A stretch of 64,000 bases of DNA from Petrosia ficiformis (GCA_947044365.1 OX345639.1:8913718-8977717); one strand, 5' to 3'; counted from the stretch's first letter, positions 1 through 12,488 are shown. Made by a program: numbers and translations. The notes: generated by a model not told the origin, from the letters alone.

Positions 1-40
1 GTAGTCCAATATTACTCAGTCAATAGCATTGTCAACTTAC

Positions 41-3000
41 TTGAATGAGTCAGGCATCTTAATAACTTGTAATTCACATTTAGGATTATGTTTCAATTCG
101 TTTCTCATTCTCTCTGAAACTCTGCAGCCATGTTCTCCAACAGGTCTCATGAACAGCTTGATACCAATAACCTCCTTCTCCTTTGCAGGATTCTTTACAT
201 CTCTCACTTTATGAATCACAAAATGATAAACAGCATAAACTGCCTCACCTGAAGAATTCATTATGTCATAACGAGAGCACACTAGGTCTCCATGTCGTAT
301 TTTAAGGAAATCCATCATGTCCATTTTTTCCACTGGTATTTCAAGACTCAAACTTCCTCGAGGTTTGAAGTAGATGTTGTCTAAACATGTATCAGGTTGA
401 ACTAGGTTTGGCCATACAAGAGGAGCATCTTTGAATAAGACAAGTGTCTTAGTTTGCACACCATCGTTAGAAGCTTCAGCTAAGAGAGCTTTACTCCACA
501 GGTCAACATATTCTCTCTCTGATTGGTAATGGGATTTGGATGTCAGGCGAAGCTCAGTATCTGAGAAGCACATTACAGGGCTCTGATTGTGTTGAAGACA
601 TAGTCTCACTGTCGGTGCTATCTCAATCAAATGAATACCAGGGGATGCAATGGGTCTTCTAACAGATTTTCCTAGCCATACATTGAGTACTTCACCTGGC
701 CCAAAGCTCCTAGTAATATCATAACTTATAATAGGACTATTAGAAAACTTGGAATAATGAGAATTTGACTTTGCTTTTGAGTGAGATGGTACAGGAGGTA
801 ACCTATCAATGAATTTACTAATGTTATCTTCTGAAGGTGTTTTGATGCAGTCGTGACTTAGCTTCCAAACATCTGGATCTATTCTCACCATACCATCCAT
901 CACATGTGCACTAAACGATTCTCTCTTCCTCTTCTTGTTCTTGATGTCATCATCTAATTCACTATCCATAAGATAAAAGATGTCAACTTGGATGGAAGAA
1001 TACATGCCAATACTGTCACTTTCAGAACCTTTTTTAAAATCTGTAATTTCAGAATTTTTCAACAGAAAGTCAGGACTGCTGAATGGAATGGAAACTACAT
1101 GCCATTTTATCACACTTCCCTCTTCTCTACAAGAATAATTTAGCTGTGACTGATCAAAGCTTGTATCATTACGCGTAACTACGGAGTTATATTTGTTTGA
1201 AGGAAAGCATAACTGAAATTTGCGTTTCTTTGTCATAGATCGAGTAAGATATGCTTGTGTTTTTTGTAAAGTGTATTCACAAGTTGATGCTAGTTCAATT
1301 CTTTTTATATCTTTTTCAAACCTAGTTGCCATTTTCGTTTTCATATTAAGATGTCTACAAAGTCTACTCAAGTCATCTTCACTATAAGTAATATCAGAAC
1401 TGTTAATAAGAGCATTGACTAGTCTTTGAACAACTATGTCAATGTAACGTCTGATAGGAGATGTGAAGTGAGTGTACTTACTGAGTCTCAAACCGTGGTG
1501 GCTATAAAGAGATTGATCTTCTATTAGTCTCGTACATATATATTCAGGTCGGCGACTGATAGATATCAGTGCAGAATGGAAGATTGCTAACTGAGGATAA
1601 AGCTGATCGTTTGTTAACATACTTTTAAGTTTTAATACATCACCACGCATACATGCATCACGTATAGCTTGTAAGATTGATGTTGTCATTAGTAAAGGCT
1701 GCTCATCAACTGACTGTGAAGATAGAGATTTCAAGCTCAAAGAGTGGCCCAGCACATGTTCGTGTGTATTCTCTACAGCAGATGTTTCTTCAGCAAGTGG
1801 TGGAAGCTGTCTACGAAGAACAGACATCTGTGGAAGACTTTCATACAAATATTTTGCAATCATGTTATTAGCCCAAATCATAAGCTCTTCCACAAGGAGG
1901 TGAGATTGCCAGTTTTCTTCTTCACCTGGGTCGGAAATTTGATAATAATAAGCTGCATCACCCAGTCTCTTGATACGAATATTCATAGCTATCTTAAATA
2001 GTAGCTTTAGGGTCTCTGATATGCTTGGGTTACCAGTGGAATCAAACTCCTTCACTCTCTTCTGTACCTCTTCTGTTTCAGGAGTTTTACTATGAAGTAA
2101 CTGTTGTGCTGACTTATAACAAAGCTTTATTATAGATTTAATGGTTGTATTTTCAGGTCTGCTACAATTCACTACTTCTGTAACCTCTCCACCTTCTATT
2201 TTTACCTCAGCTGTGATTGCTATTACATCTTTGATCTCTCCACAAATTAAGCTTAGTGTTTTCAGAGAAAATTCAGATGGTAGCATATGCAAGCAATTTT
2301 TATAAACGCTAACTCCACGTCGCTGTGCATACTTGTCTAATATACTGTCCTTTTCAATATTCTTCGCAACATCTGTAATCAAGACAGCTAATTGATAAAT
2401 GTTCTCTTTAACAGGAACTAAGCTAAGAGCATCATCTAGATTGATAGCATCTGGAGGATCAATGGTAAAGGCACGATCATAATGACATGTTCGCTTAGAT
2501 TGGCCATGTAATGGAGTAACTATATTCCCAAGACATTCAATTTCATCATCAGCATCGATATTACTAGCAATCCTCAATAGTCTTTCTGTAATAAACATGT
2601 TATTTGTTCTGGGTAATGCTTCTACTACAGCCCCTAAAGGCTTCCTATATTTTGGAGACCAGCTTAGTACTTTAACTACAAAAAGCAGTGAAGGAGCACT
2701 TTCAAGAGAAATTAATTCTTTTATTCTTGGGAGCAGATCGTCTCCATCACCATCAAGAGATGCCTCCTCAAATATTGTGATATACCCTCTCTGAGATTCA
2801 CTAAATTCCTCGGAATTGTACTGCAATATTTTTCTTGATATTTTTGGAAGATTTACTATACCTGGTACTGTTCTATCAATAGGATAGAAATTAATAATAT
2901 TATATTGATCAGCTCTGCAGACATATTTTGTTGGATGATGAGCTTCTTGAACTTTCACTACTTTCCCATACTTCTGGCCTGTTTCTTCACTAGTGCCAAG

Positions 3001-6000
3001 CAAATGCACAGTTACAATATCTCCATCAAATGCTCCTCTTCTGTGATTGAAACTATTAATTGTTATTCCATCTTTGGAAGAGTCGAGTGAAATTGCAACA
3101 GCATTTCGTAAGGTCTTTACAGCTAGTTCACATGTCACTCTTTCTCCACCCTTACTATCATCACCTTGAGGAGTTTCCTCTTTCTGATTTTCTATAATGG
3201 CCCATATCTCATCACTTTGCTGTTCCTGAATTTTAAACCTATAGTACTCATTGTGACGCCTATGTTTTGCAACTTCCTGGAGTCTATCAATAATAAAATC
3301 ATTTTTCTTCTGCATGGGTACTACTGCAGTTACTTCATTATTTGGAAACACAAGTAACTGTAGCTGATGAAGAGTTTCTTTCACACCTTCAGTACATTTG
3401 GCTGCTGTGGAAGAAGGAACATGAAATGTTCTCGTGGTTATACATCTTCTAATAAAATCTCTCCAACAATTAGGCTGCTCGTTGTTCATGAGTTTCTCAA
3501 TCTTTATGAGAAGAAATGGGTTACCAGCACAAACCACAAGTGACTTAGCTCTTGTTATAGCAGTATTAAAGACATATTGTCCACAGGGACTCTTTGTTGG
3601 GTTCTTCGATCTTCCATCTTCAAAAGTAGGTTCAGCAGTACTCAAAAATATTGCTTGAAACTCACGTCCTATACAATGAATTAAACATGATGTCATATCA
3701 AGATATTGTATATAGTTCTCACCTTGAATATCAAAGACAGTCAATATTTCAACACCTTTTATATCCTTGTTTGCTTTGCTTCTCATCACTTCAATAAAAC
3801 AAGCTTTCTATTTACAAAATATTTTGGTGTCAAATCAACATAACTTCAAGGAACTATTGAATACCTGATTGGCTGTTGTTGCCATAATGCAAATATCACT
3901 GGGGTTCCTCTTACCCCACTCTTTTGGCCAACTCTTAACAAACTTTCTGACTTCCTTGAAAATTAACTCAACCTCTCTTCTGTTACTGCTTTCTGATACC
4001 TCTAGTACCTCTTTATCCAGACTAGTACATATGAAATGGAGAGGGTGACCAGCATCAGGATGTAGTTGAGTGATAGCCTCAGCTACTGTCATAAGTGCTG
4101 AACTATAGAAGAGATATGAAGGAAGGGAGAGTAAAGCATGATGACTTCTGAAATTGGTCAACAGAGATGCACAGTGAGTTTTAGATGCTTCTAATAAATC
4201 TTCCTTTGAATAAATAGAGTAAAGTCGTTCCAATAGTGAGTACTTTAGTCCATTCTCTCTTGCTTTCTCCCCGAGTACAAGAATAGAAGGACCAACCTGT
4301 TAGGTAATTAAATGGTCGTTATAATAATGATTTTAAGAAATTGTACCACAGTTCATAACACTTTTAGTATCAGCTATATAATACTTCACCTGTTTATGAT
4401 CTCCCATGATAACAATCTTTGTGTTGTTATTTGCAAGACAAAGTGGAGCTATTATTTCTGGTTCTCGTGTCTGAGCTCCTTCGTCAAGTAGAATATGAGT
4501 GAAGTGGTTTCGACCAAGAGGTTCAAAAAGATTACGTGATGTTACAAAAGTTGTAACAACTAACTTCAGAGATTGCTTGTTCATCCATTGAACTTGCCAT
4601 ACAGTTCTATAATATTTCTGATATTCCTTTTCATTGCGGTACCGATCAGTAGGAATTATCCGAACTAGTGATTTTCCCTCATACCAACCAGCTCTTATCA
4701 TTTTTCCAAAATAATTATCCACCAAAGAATCAGCAGAAGACTGGTGATGGGCACAAATAAGCACTTTTGCTTCACTATCATTGTGAAGAATTTGATAGGC
4801 TGCACGAGCTAAGACACGAGTTTTCCCTGTTCCAAATGAACCTACAACTAGTACTGGAGCTTTACTACTGTCACTATTAATAATCCTGTAAAGAGCATAC
4901 TTTTGTGGAGCGGGAACATGATCATCATTTGTTTGTCTTGGCTGATCAAGAAACACAAACTCTCTAACACATTGGATCATGGAAGTGCCCGAATGTGCAG
5001 GAACAGTGGTAGGACAAGTGAAATCAGATACAGAGTCAGGCATGATTCTCTTCAGAACTGTATCAGATAGATTATCAATAGCTGTGTGAAGATAATCAAA
5101 ATAAGAATACTTCAGAACAAATGTCACTAAAACGCAAGTAACCTCTTCATCTCTTTTGCTCACCGATGGATATAGTTTGATAATTTCAGCAATATTATTT
5201 GCATCAAAACCAAGATATATCATTTCCTCTCCTTCTTCATTTCGGCTCCATGCATATAACATGTCAGCGTTAATTTGGATAATTTTTGTTCTAGCAGAAT
5301 TACATATCTGCAGATTAACAATTCCTTCACTAGCATGTCTGGCATATGCTACTTTGTCGCCATCAAGATGATCAGCAGTAAGGACACCAAAACGAACATG
5401 CTTTTCTTTAGAATCCCTGAAGTTTTCAGCAGGAAAATTACATTCATAAATATAAAAAGTATATTTTCCATCACACCTACAAGGTACAGTGTAAGAGAAT
5501 CATAATAATAAAATGTTGATCAATGGTACTTACCTTGCTCTCAATATTTTTTCATGCTCTTCTTCCTCACGACAAAGTAACTGATGAAATTTTTGTTTGT
5601 AATTTTCTCTTGTGAGAGGGGCTTTTAAGAGCTCTTCATCTTCAGGTTGATGAGAATGGTGTTCTCTCTCAGCATAAGTGGATTCAGGAACGAAAAGCAT
5701 GGTCTGTTGTTGCTTTTTCACTTCTTTTTGTGAAACTTTTGAGGCATCTTCAAGAGTCTGTGTATACAAGATAAAAATTATTACACTGTATAGTAGTAAG
5801 TAATAACTTTATAACTTACAGGAAACTCCAGATTATACATTTTCTCATTTATTCTTCCAGGCTTAGTAGATGCTAGCTGCTTTGGCACGTTATGTCTACC
5901 TTGGTTGTGCATCTTGGGTCTAGTAACCACACGCTGGTTAGAAGAGATCAGTTTCTTTTGACTGATTTTGTCAGGAATCACTTGTTGTGATGAAGATTTT

Positions 6001-9000
6001 GTAACTGGCATGTACACTAATTGGCTTTGTTGTTGTTGTTTTGTAGATGCTGGTTTTTTAGGTATTGGTAGTTGTTGTTTTGGTTCATCCAGCTTTCGTG
6101 TTACTAATGGGTTTCGTTGTATAGGACCTGATGGTTGGAATGGTTGCTTTATGTCATTATTTCTGGCTATTCGTAGCCATGATGCTCCATCATGTCTTAC
6201 TGAACTTGTCCTGACAGTGATATCATCTTTGATAGTTTTGGGTTTAACCTATAATTCCAGCAGAACTATAAGTTTATTCATAATTTAAAACTTTTTAACA
6301 TACCTTTGGCAATTCATAACTAGTAGTAGTTAACACTGGCAATACATCTAAAAAAAAAAGTGATAAAATACTTACTCTAGAATAAATGCTAAATAAGGCT
6401 GAAAGAGGAAAGTGAAATGAGTGTAATGTTTCCGGTTGACTCCTAACGGGATTCTGATGGCACATATGTAGTGGCTGCCTGGTGCATGACTGAAGCGACT
6501 TGTGTAGTGTACATAAATGATTGTGTCGTGTTGACGGTTGTCTGGTTGACAATTGTCTGGTTGTTGTAGCTCAGTGGTGAGAGCACTGGTGCCTGAAGTC
6601 AGTGGTCCTGGGTTCGATTCCCAGTGACTACCAGCATTTTTTTAATTCCTTCTCTCAGCCTTATTCATTAGAATTTAGCATTTTATTTTCAATGAGAGGC
6701 AACAAGTATTTATTGTCCAATGACTACTTACCATCAGTCTTTGATACTCTGCTGATTGGATGTTGACCAGTAAATTCCAAGAAAGAGGTCTCATCATATG
6801 TTTTACTATTACGACATATGGAAATGAATTTCTTCCAGCACCTTTTAGGATTTTCCATTGCAGTTTCGGCTTTCCTCAATGTGAAAGGATTTCCAACTGC
6901 TACTACTAGTGACTGGGCTCTTGTAATAGCTGTGTTAAAAACAGCAGGATGGCACAGGCTCTTCAATGGGTCAAAAGGCTTTCCTGAACTAAGTACACAC
7001 TCCACTGTACTGAGAAACAAAACCTGAAACTCCTGACCTGAGGGATAAGTATAAATATGATGGATCTGATCAGCTGCATGTACTATGATCATACCTTGCA
7101 TTTGATAGCTTGATAGAACTCGGACTTTTCTTATGTCAGGATTCTGCCTGCACATTCGCCATAAATATCGTCGAATCAAGCTCACCTAAATACCATCACA
7201 ATGTGTGTATATAATTATAATTATACATAATTGTAAATGTCATTATTATATACCTGTCTTTGACTTGGGCTCATGATACAAATATTATTTGCATCAACCT
7301 TCTTGTTAGTACAAATTAGTTTCTCTACTTCTCTTATGATAATCTTTGCTTCTTTTTCACTTTCAGATAAAGAAGCGGGATTTGTATCAAGGCAAGAACA
7401 AATGAATCGAAGAGTATATGGTGCAACACTATCAATCTTTCCACATGGTTTCAAAGAGGCTTGATAAAAAAGGTCTGAAGACAGTTTCAGGAGATCGGCA
7501 TGGCAACGATAATTATTACGCAATGTCACTGCATACTTTTTTGCTGTAGCACCAGATTTCTGGTAGGTTACATGCAGCCTTTCTAATAGAGAATCTCCAA
7601 GACCATTCTCTACCGATATTTTTCCGAGAACAAGTAGTTTAGGACCAACCTAAGCAATTACATATTTATTCTAATTATTATAATATTGGCAACATTATGA
7701 TTATAAATATATCAGTAAACAACTTGCCTGCTTGCTATCTCCAACAATGACAATACGAGTATTCTTGTTAGCCATACATAGTGGAGCTATACACTCTGGT
7801 TCTCTGGCTTGTGCTCCCTCATCGATAAGAATATGAGTGAAGAAATTAGGTGGGATGAAATCAGACATTTTCAATGCTATTAAAAACGTAGTTACAATGA
7901 CCAAATAAGGCTTTGAAAGATATATATCTTTCATTTCTTCAAATTCATTGAAAGTCACACAATATCTTAGCTTCCTTTTGCTGTGAGCCTGGCTTGTAAC
8001 TCTTACTACATCTATGCTCCAAGGATTCTTTTGATTTTGAAGCATTGGGAAGAAATACTGCTTCATGAATATATCTGCTGAGTCCTGATGATGGCAACAT
8101 AAGAGAACCCGACTAGGATAGCCTTTTTCCTTTGCACTTTCAATAAAATACTCAGTAGCAACAGACAGGAGCCTGGTCTTTCCAGAACCAAATGGACCAG
8201 GAATGAGAACTGGAGCAGTCGATCGACTGAATACCATTGTTTGAAGAGCAGTAAACTGGAAAGAGTCAAGTTCATGAACAGAGTATTTAGAACGAGGTAT
8301 TGGATTCAGGTCAAGTCCGTCTTTAAAATCTTCAGCACATGGTACTATTCTCTTCAAAGCTTCCTCTGATATCTTATCAACAGAGTAATGTAAATTGTTA
8401 AAATAAGAGTATTTGACTTCAAACCTGACATCAAATTGAAAGATTCCACAACGCATAGCTGCTTCAAGCGTCCAAGCGTTATAACCTTTCAATCCAATGT
8501 ACAGGCAATCCTTGGAATATGAATGGTTGCATGATAAGCTATAAGCTTTAATAGAGTGAGGTGGGGATGCGATGTATACTTCACTACTTGCTTGTAGAGC
8601 ATACAATATCTGGTTTGGTGACATACCATGTATACTAGCACACAAAGGAAAGTTCTCATTATCTATTTCATCCTCTCTCGATATGATATACCGTCCATTA
8701 CAGCTATTATGAAAAGAAGGAAATATTATATATACACAATATACAAGAACAAATGCATGTTCACATACATTGCATGAACAAAATTGTTATATTAACTTAT
8801 TTATTGGTAATTACAATTGCTGGGAGTAGTGTGAATAGTTGTTATGGTTACATGCTTGCGTATGCCAAAAGAAATAATTAATATCAATTAAATATTTCCA
8901 AACAACTGTATGGCTACTCAAGTATACAATAGTAGAGATGTTAATACAAGAGTAAACACACCCACACAGATTCATACTGGAATGTAGTAATGCATATATA

Positions 9001-12000
9001 CAGTAATGTATTGATGACAGTACACAGTATTAATCTGCCGATGTCACATATTGGTGACATTTGACCCCTACGCATTTAGGAGTGCATTCCTAGCATTACG
9101 AAGCACTCCAAATGTTCATAATTGGATTCAGTCATAAGCCCAAGGGATTGGGTAAAAAAGTTGATAATATAGAGTACATGGAGAATTTTAAAGGGGGTGT
9201 CTGCCCATGCAATTTGGAGCTTCAGTGACCCCGTTCATACAATTTGGTGGGTAGCTGAGACATTTCCCCCGCTGGAAGACCCGATATTGTGGGTGTAGCT
9301 GGTACCAACATGTAGTGGGGGTCGTTTTGTTTGCCCCAGTTTCTATCAAAAGAAAGAGAACACTGCATTTGATTTAGTCCTATAAATCACTTGGAAACTT
9401 TCAGATCCTGGTAAGCAAATGCGTAGAGGTAGTACTCCATTTCGAAAAAGGAGCCAAGTTTGGGGTACAGAAAGTGAACAATGAGATATCTGCAGCAGAG
9501 CCTCCAGTTTTGGAAATGGGAAGCAGTGCCAAAAACATTCTTAGCACTCCAAGGGTTAATTAATTAGTATGATCATGTAGTTAGTTATTTATATAGTTAC
9601 ATGAAATATGATACCGTATAGCGGGAATTATTGACGAAAAAATTCACCAAATTAAATTCCAACCAAATTTTACAACCACACACCACACCTACTACACACG
9701 TCATAATTTCAATTAGTATAGAAGCATGTGAAGATGTCAATGTATACATATTTTCAGAGAGAAGCAAAGGACTTAAATTTACCTTCTAGCTGGATCTTGT
9801 TTACTATGGCATTCCAATAATGCTGCAAAATGTAGTATCCCTTACAACTATAATGATTAAATGTGGGTGTGTCTCAAACTGGTGCACGGGAAATTTGCCA
9901 ACATGTTGATTTGTGCATTTTTGCCAATTTTACCTCTCGTCAATAATTCCCACTATACAATGTATTATAGTTTTAGGCAAGATAACTTCAAGTAATTGGT
10001 ATGTATGGTGTCAACAGTATGACTGAATTTAATTGCTATTTCTTGCAACATTGATGAATGAGTTATTTTTAACAATTTTGTTTTTGCCAGTGTATATACA
10101 CAATATTATAACATACTCTGGTAACTACACTGTAAAAATTAATGGGTTATTTTAACCCTCATTTAGTTACAATTCATATTCAATTATCTTGGGAGAACAA
10201 AGTTATTTGTTGATAAATTCCATAAATTTGTACTTGTAATAACATAATCAATAACATTCATGTATTATACTCAATAACTATATAATTATGTACTTTTTAT
10301 GGCCCGTAGGGCCCCCCTATAATTGCTTTCCATGGGGTTTAATGTAATATAATTATATATGTTTGTGTCACTTGCGCGACTATGCGTTGTATACGTAGTA
10401 AGGAAGTTGCGTCATTCCCGGGGGCTCGGTCAATTAATGGGTGTGGCGCGAAAGTACACGCGTTTGAGCTACAGACCAGTGAGGAAGCTTCAGAAAGGAT
10501 GTAAAACTGCTAATAACTGTTGTATATAGCAGTATAAATATTATGCAGGAATCTTTAACAAGTAAGTATTCTGAGTTTCAGACACGAGGAAGTCATCATT
10601 TAGAACCCTGAAGGAGTACTTCAGTCAGTTCATCAGAGATCTATGTATTTAGACTGCAATCAGGCTTACACTTACTTCTTCAGGCCCCAGCTTTCGAGTA
10701 CACAGAAAGGTAGAGACACTAGTGCCACCAGCAATGCTTAATACATAGTCATCACAAAGCAAATATAGGGATGTTTTTTTCTCTATATACACTTGTTATA
10801 ATAGTCAATATAAACCAAAAACAAAAGAATCGAAAATACAATGTTTACTTTCTGTTGTGTTTATGATGTTCCTAAAGGAAAGTACAGATGTACCACCCAT
10901 TAGTAACATAATAACCATGTTTATGATGGAAATTTCATTATATTCCAAATGGATAGTACATCTGTATTTATACATGCAGGAAACTCATGTAACCAAATGA
11001 GGGTTAAAATAACCTATTATTTTTTACAGTGCATATTATGTAAACTATTACATCATAGGAAACCATAATAAGTAAGTTATAAATTGGTTGTTTCTGATAG
11101 TTTCTGTCTTCCTATTGTTTTGTCATTAGTTATGGTACATGTGATTACTTTGCCTATAATAAGGTTCCAACACATACTTAGTACATATTATTTACTTGTT
11201 AGCAAGCAAGTGGACATGCTCTTCCTCTTCATAAAAAAGTAGTGCATTGTACTTTTTTCGATAATTCTCTATAGTCACAGGTAACTTAGTATCTTCGAGG
11301 CATGGAGGATGCCTCTTCCTCTCCTGGTACGTACTTTTTGTTACAGTTGTGGGTGCTGGCTGAAACCTTTCATTGCTAGTGTGTGAATCCATCATTGTCT
11401 GAGGATGTTCTGGTGTACATTTTGTAACAGAAGATATTCCATATCTGCTGGATGAAGAAGTATTGTTTGGACCTGGTGGTACAAAGCTTGAAGGATTTGT
11501 ATAAAATCTGTCAGACTCTCTTTGCTGTTGTGTAACACTTTGCTTCTAAATATTTGAAGAAGTTCATATATAAAAAAAATCTGTAATTATTTTGAACAAA
11601 AATAATGTAGCATAAAGCCACAAGCTGGGCTCAGCCATAAATTTCCCCTCATTTTGGTCTTTTTAACTCTGAAAAACCTTTCAGCTTCTGGGGGGCGCAG
11701 CCCTGCCATCACTAAACACTTAGTTACGCCACTGCATAGGATTAGTACACAAGAATGAACTATGAATACTGTAACACTTTACAAGAATAATAGAGCCTAC
11801 GTGAACTATGAATAATGTTAACACTTTTCCAGAACAGATATATGGTATAGAATTTTAATTTGATTATTCATGGTTTTCATGAGTGACAAAGAACAAGAAA
11901 TAAAGGAAACATTACACACACCCTTATTTCCTATACTTAATTCTTTGTTGAACACACAATCATACAATACAGCCTGTCTGACTTTTATTAAGTATAATAT

Positions 12001-12428
12001 TACTGTGGGCTATAGTAATAATAGTATTTATCTGGAAGCACAAACTTAACACCAGATTTACATTACTTGAAGAAGTATATACTGCATTGGACAATACGGT
12101 TATTATTAAGGTGACGTACCAAGATTGCATCTCGTTCATTCTCCAACTGTCTATTCCATTCACGTTTTTCAGCTCGACTATGAGCATAGGTACAATTTGG
12201 TAAACGAGTACATTGATCACCATCACAACACATTATGAAATTTCCTGAAGGTAGTTTCTGAGGAAAAGGTCTTATTTCGACTAAAACATTGTCAAACTCC
12301 GTCACAAGCACTCTTGGGCAATTTCTGTGTTCAACGGAAGAGAAACATAGAGCTTCTTTCAGGTTGGGGTATGTCCTCATAGTTGGAAATCTCATAAAAC
12401 ATAATTTACATACAGAAGAACACTCCAT
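41..12428 (-). CDS. HELZ2-like gene A: zinc finger, two helicase modules and RNB exonuclease (3' end outside window)
   Basis: Thirteen exons are visible: 12428-12120, 11545-11196, 8703-7728, 7649-7254, 7185-7095, 7037-6732, 6347-6304, 6248-5820, 5757-5534, 5476-4390, 4296-3865, 3807-3723 and 3668-41. Phases close throughout and give about 2785 codons; a GTAAGT donor at 40 shows the gene continues left. In order the protein has a Cys-rich/CCCH finger region, helicase 1, a Gln/Pro-rich linker, helicase 2, an RNB domain and a conserved post-RNB region. By its homology to HELZ2 and Dis3/RNase II families it should be an RNA-dependent ATPase with 3'-5' exoribonuclease capacity; in vertebrates HELZ2 is an interferon-induced nuclear coactivator, but a role here is unknown. 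The start is set at the ATG shared with gene B; a longer N-terminus with a non-ATG codon at 12494 is possible. The third helicase seen in gene B is expected beyond position 1. Confidence 0.88.
1290..3400 (-). other. Gene A RNB (RNase II/Dis3-type) exonuclease domain
   Basis: The catalytic block reads TIDPPDAINLDDALSL. This keeps the acidic D-x2-D-x4-D-D spacing that binds metal in RNase II, RNase R and Dis3. Further on comes a HMLP segment and the family's C-terminal signature FTSPIRRYIDIVVQRL, with the arginines that contact the substrate phosphate. All key residues look intact, so an active 3'-5' exoribonuclease is likely. The region N-terminal to it (R-RGAFDGDIV) resembles the cold-shock/OB fold found before RNB domains. 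Gene B retains only sequence after the RNB core. Confidence 0.85.
3430..5476 (-). other. Gene A helicase module 2 (internal duplicate of module 1)
   Basis: Walker A is GSFGTGKTRVL, Walker B LLDEGAQTREPE, then GDHKQ, a NFRSHH segment, motif V DIQ|GREFQAIFLSTAEP and motif VI NTAITRAKSLVVCAGNP. Exon borders fall at the same codons and phases as in module 1: after GD-x-KQ, before the V-x-x-x-RR/VMRSK segment, and inside motif V (54-nt stop-free intron, 3722-3669). The preceding exon carries a matching NYKQKFHQLLCREEEEH motif. Gene B lacks this whole module. Confidence 0.85.
6383..6694. repeat. TIR-flanked element carrying a tRNA-like sequence, inserted in a gene A intron
   Basis: The element lies in the intron between exons ending at 6732 and starting at 6347. 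Its ends are inverted copies of AATAAGGCTGAAAGAGGAAAG. Inside, 6560-6632 folds like a tRNA, with the D stem GCTC/GAGC, a five-pair anticodon stem and a perfect T arm (CTGGG-TTCGATT-CCCAG), but the anticodon loop has C at position 33 instead of U. The orthologous intron of gene B (18943-19018) lacks it, so it inserted after the duplication. Partial relatives lie at 31600-31850 and 37868-37976. Confidence 0.75.
6732..8703 (-). other. Gene A helicase module 1 (MOV10/HELZ-type SF1)
   Basis: Walker A reads GPFGSGKTRLL and Walker B LIDEGAQAREPE, then GDSKQ (motif III), a YRCH segment corresponding to QYR-H, a motif-V block YQMQ|GQEFQVLFLSTV and motif VI NTAITRAQSLVVAVGNP. This is an SF1B Upf1/MOV10-like order. 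Four exons are used. The second junction uses a GC donor (AG|GCAAGT at 7727), and a stop-free 57-nt intron (7094-7038) sits inside motif V and reads as coding unless removed. Confidence 0.85.
9000..9560. repeat. Moderately GC-rich repeat-like block in gene A intron 2
   Basis: This block of the 2.5-kb intron (11195-8704) has clearly higher GC than its neighbours and no coding continuity. It is bounded by inverted short matches (GGAGTGC near 9081 and GCACTCCAA near 9548) and ends at GGTTAATTAATTAG. It is probably a degraded DNA transposon, but I recognise no transposase. Confidence 0.4.
9616..9958. repeat. MITE-like element with terminal inverted repeats
   Basis: The ends are GTATAGCGGGAATTATTGAC and, inverted, GTCAATAATTCCCACTATAC. 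The interior is AT-rich and non-coding. It lies inside gene A intron 2. Confidence 0.8.
10128..11031. repeat. Nested MITE: TIR element enclosing a second repeat family
   Basis: The terminal inverted repeats are CACTGTAAAAATTAATGGGT (left) and ACCTATTATTTTTTACAGTG (right). Both continue inward through a TTAAAATAACC/GGGTTATTTTAA block. The centre (about 10301-10790) is a copy of another family that begins GGCCCGTAGGGC and ends in CTCTATATACACTTGTT. Further copies of that family are at 37976-38880 and 53565-53905. Confidence 0.75.
12120..12428 (-). other. Gene A exon 1: Cys-rich region plus CCCH zinc finger
   Basis: The exon opens with a cysteine cluster (C-x3-C-x2-C, in ECSSVCKLCF). Near its end is a C-x4-C-x5-C-x3-H finger (CDGDQCTRLPNCTYAH) followed by an EKREWNRQ helix. 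This CCCH spacing followed by a basic/aromatic helix is the pattern seen in HELZ/HELZ2 proteins and suggests RNA binding. It ends at a GTACGT donor. Gene B has the same exon at 22148-21834. Confidence 0.8.
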
Positions 12429-12488
12429 ACAGTGCTTATGTAATTGGTTTGGTGACAGCTCATTACACTTTAATAATGAATAAGGGAG

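Noticed and set aside
6560..6632. tRNA gene (Gln-like, CTG anticodon)
   Set aside because: Position 33 is C, the acceptor stem has a mismatch and wobbles, and it is embedded in a repeat with TIRs and partial copies elsewhere.
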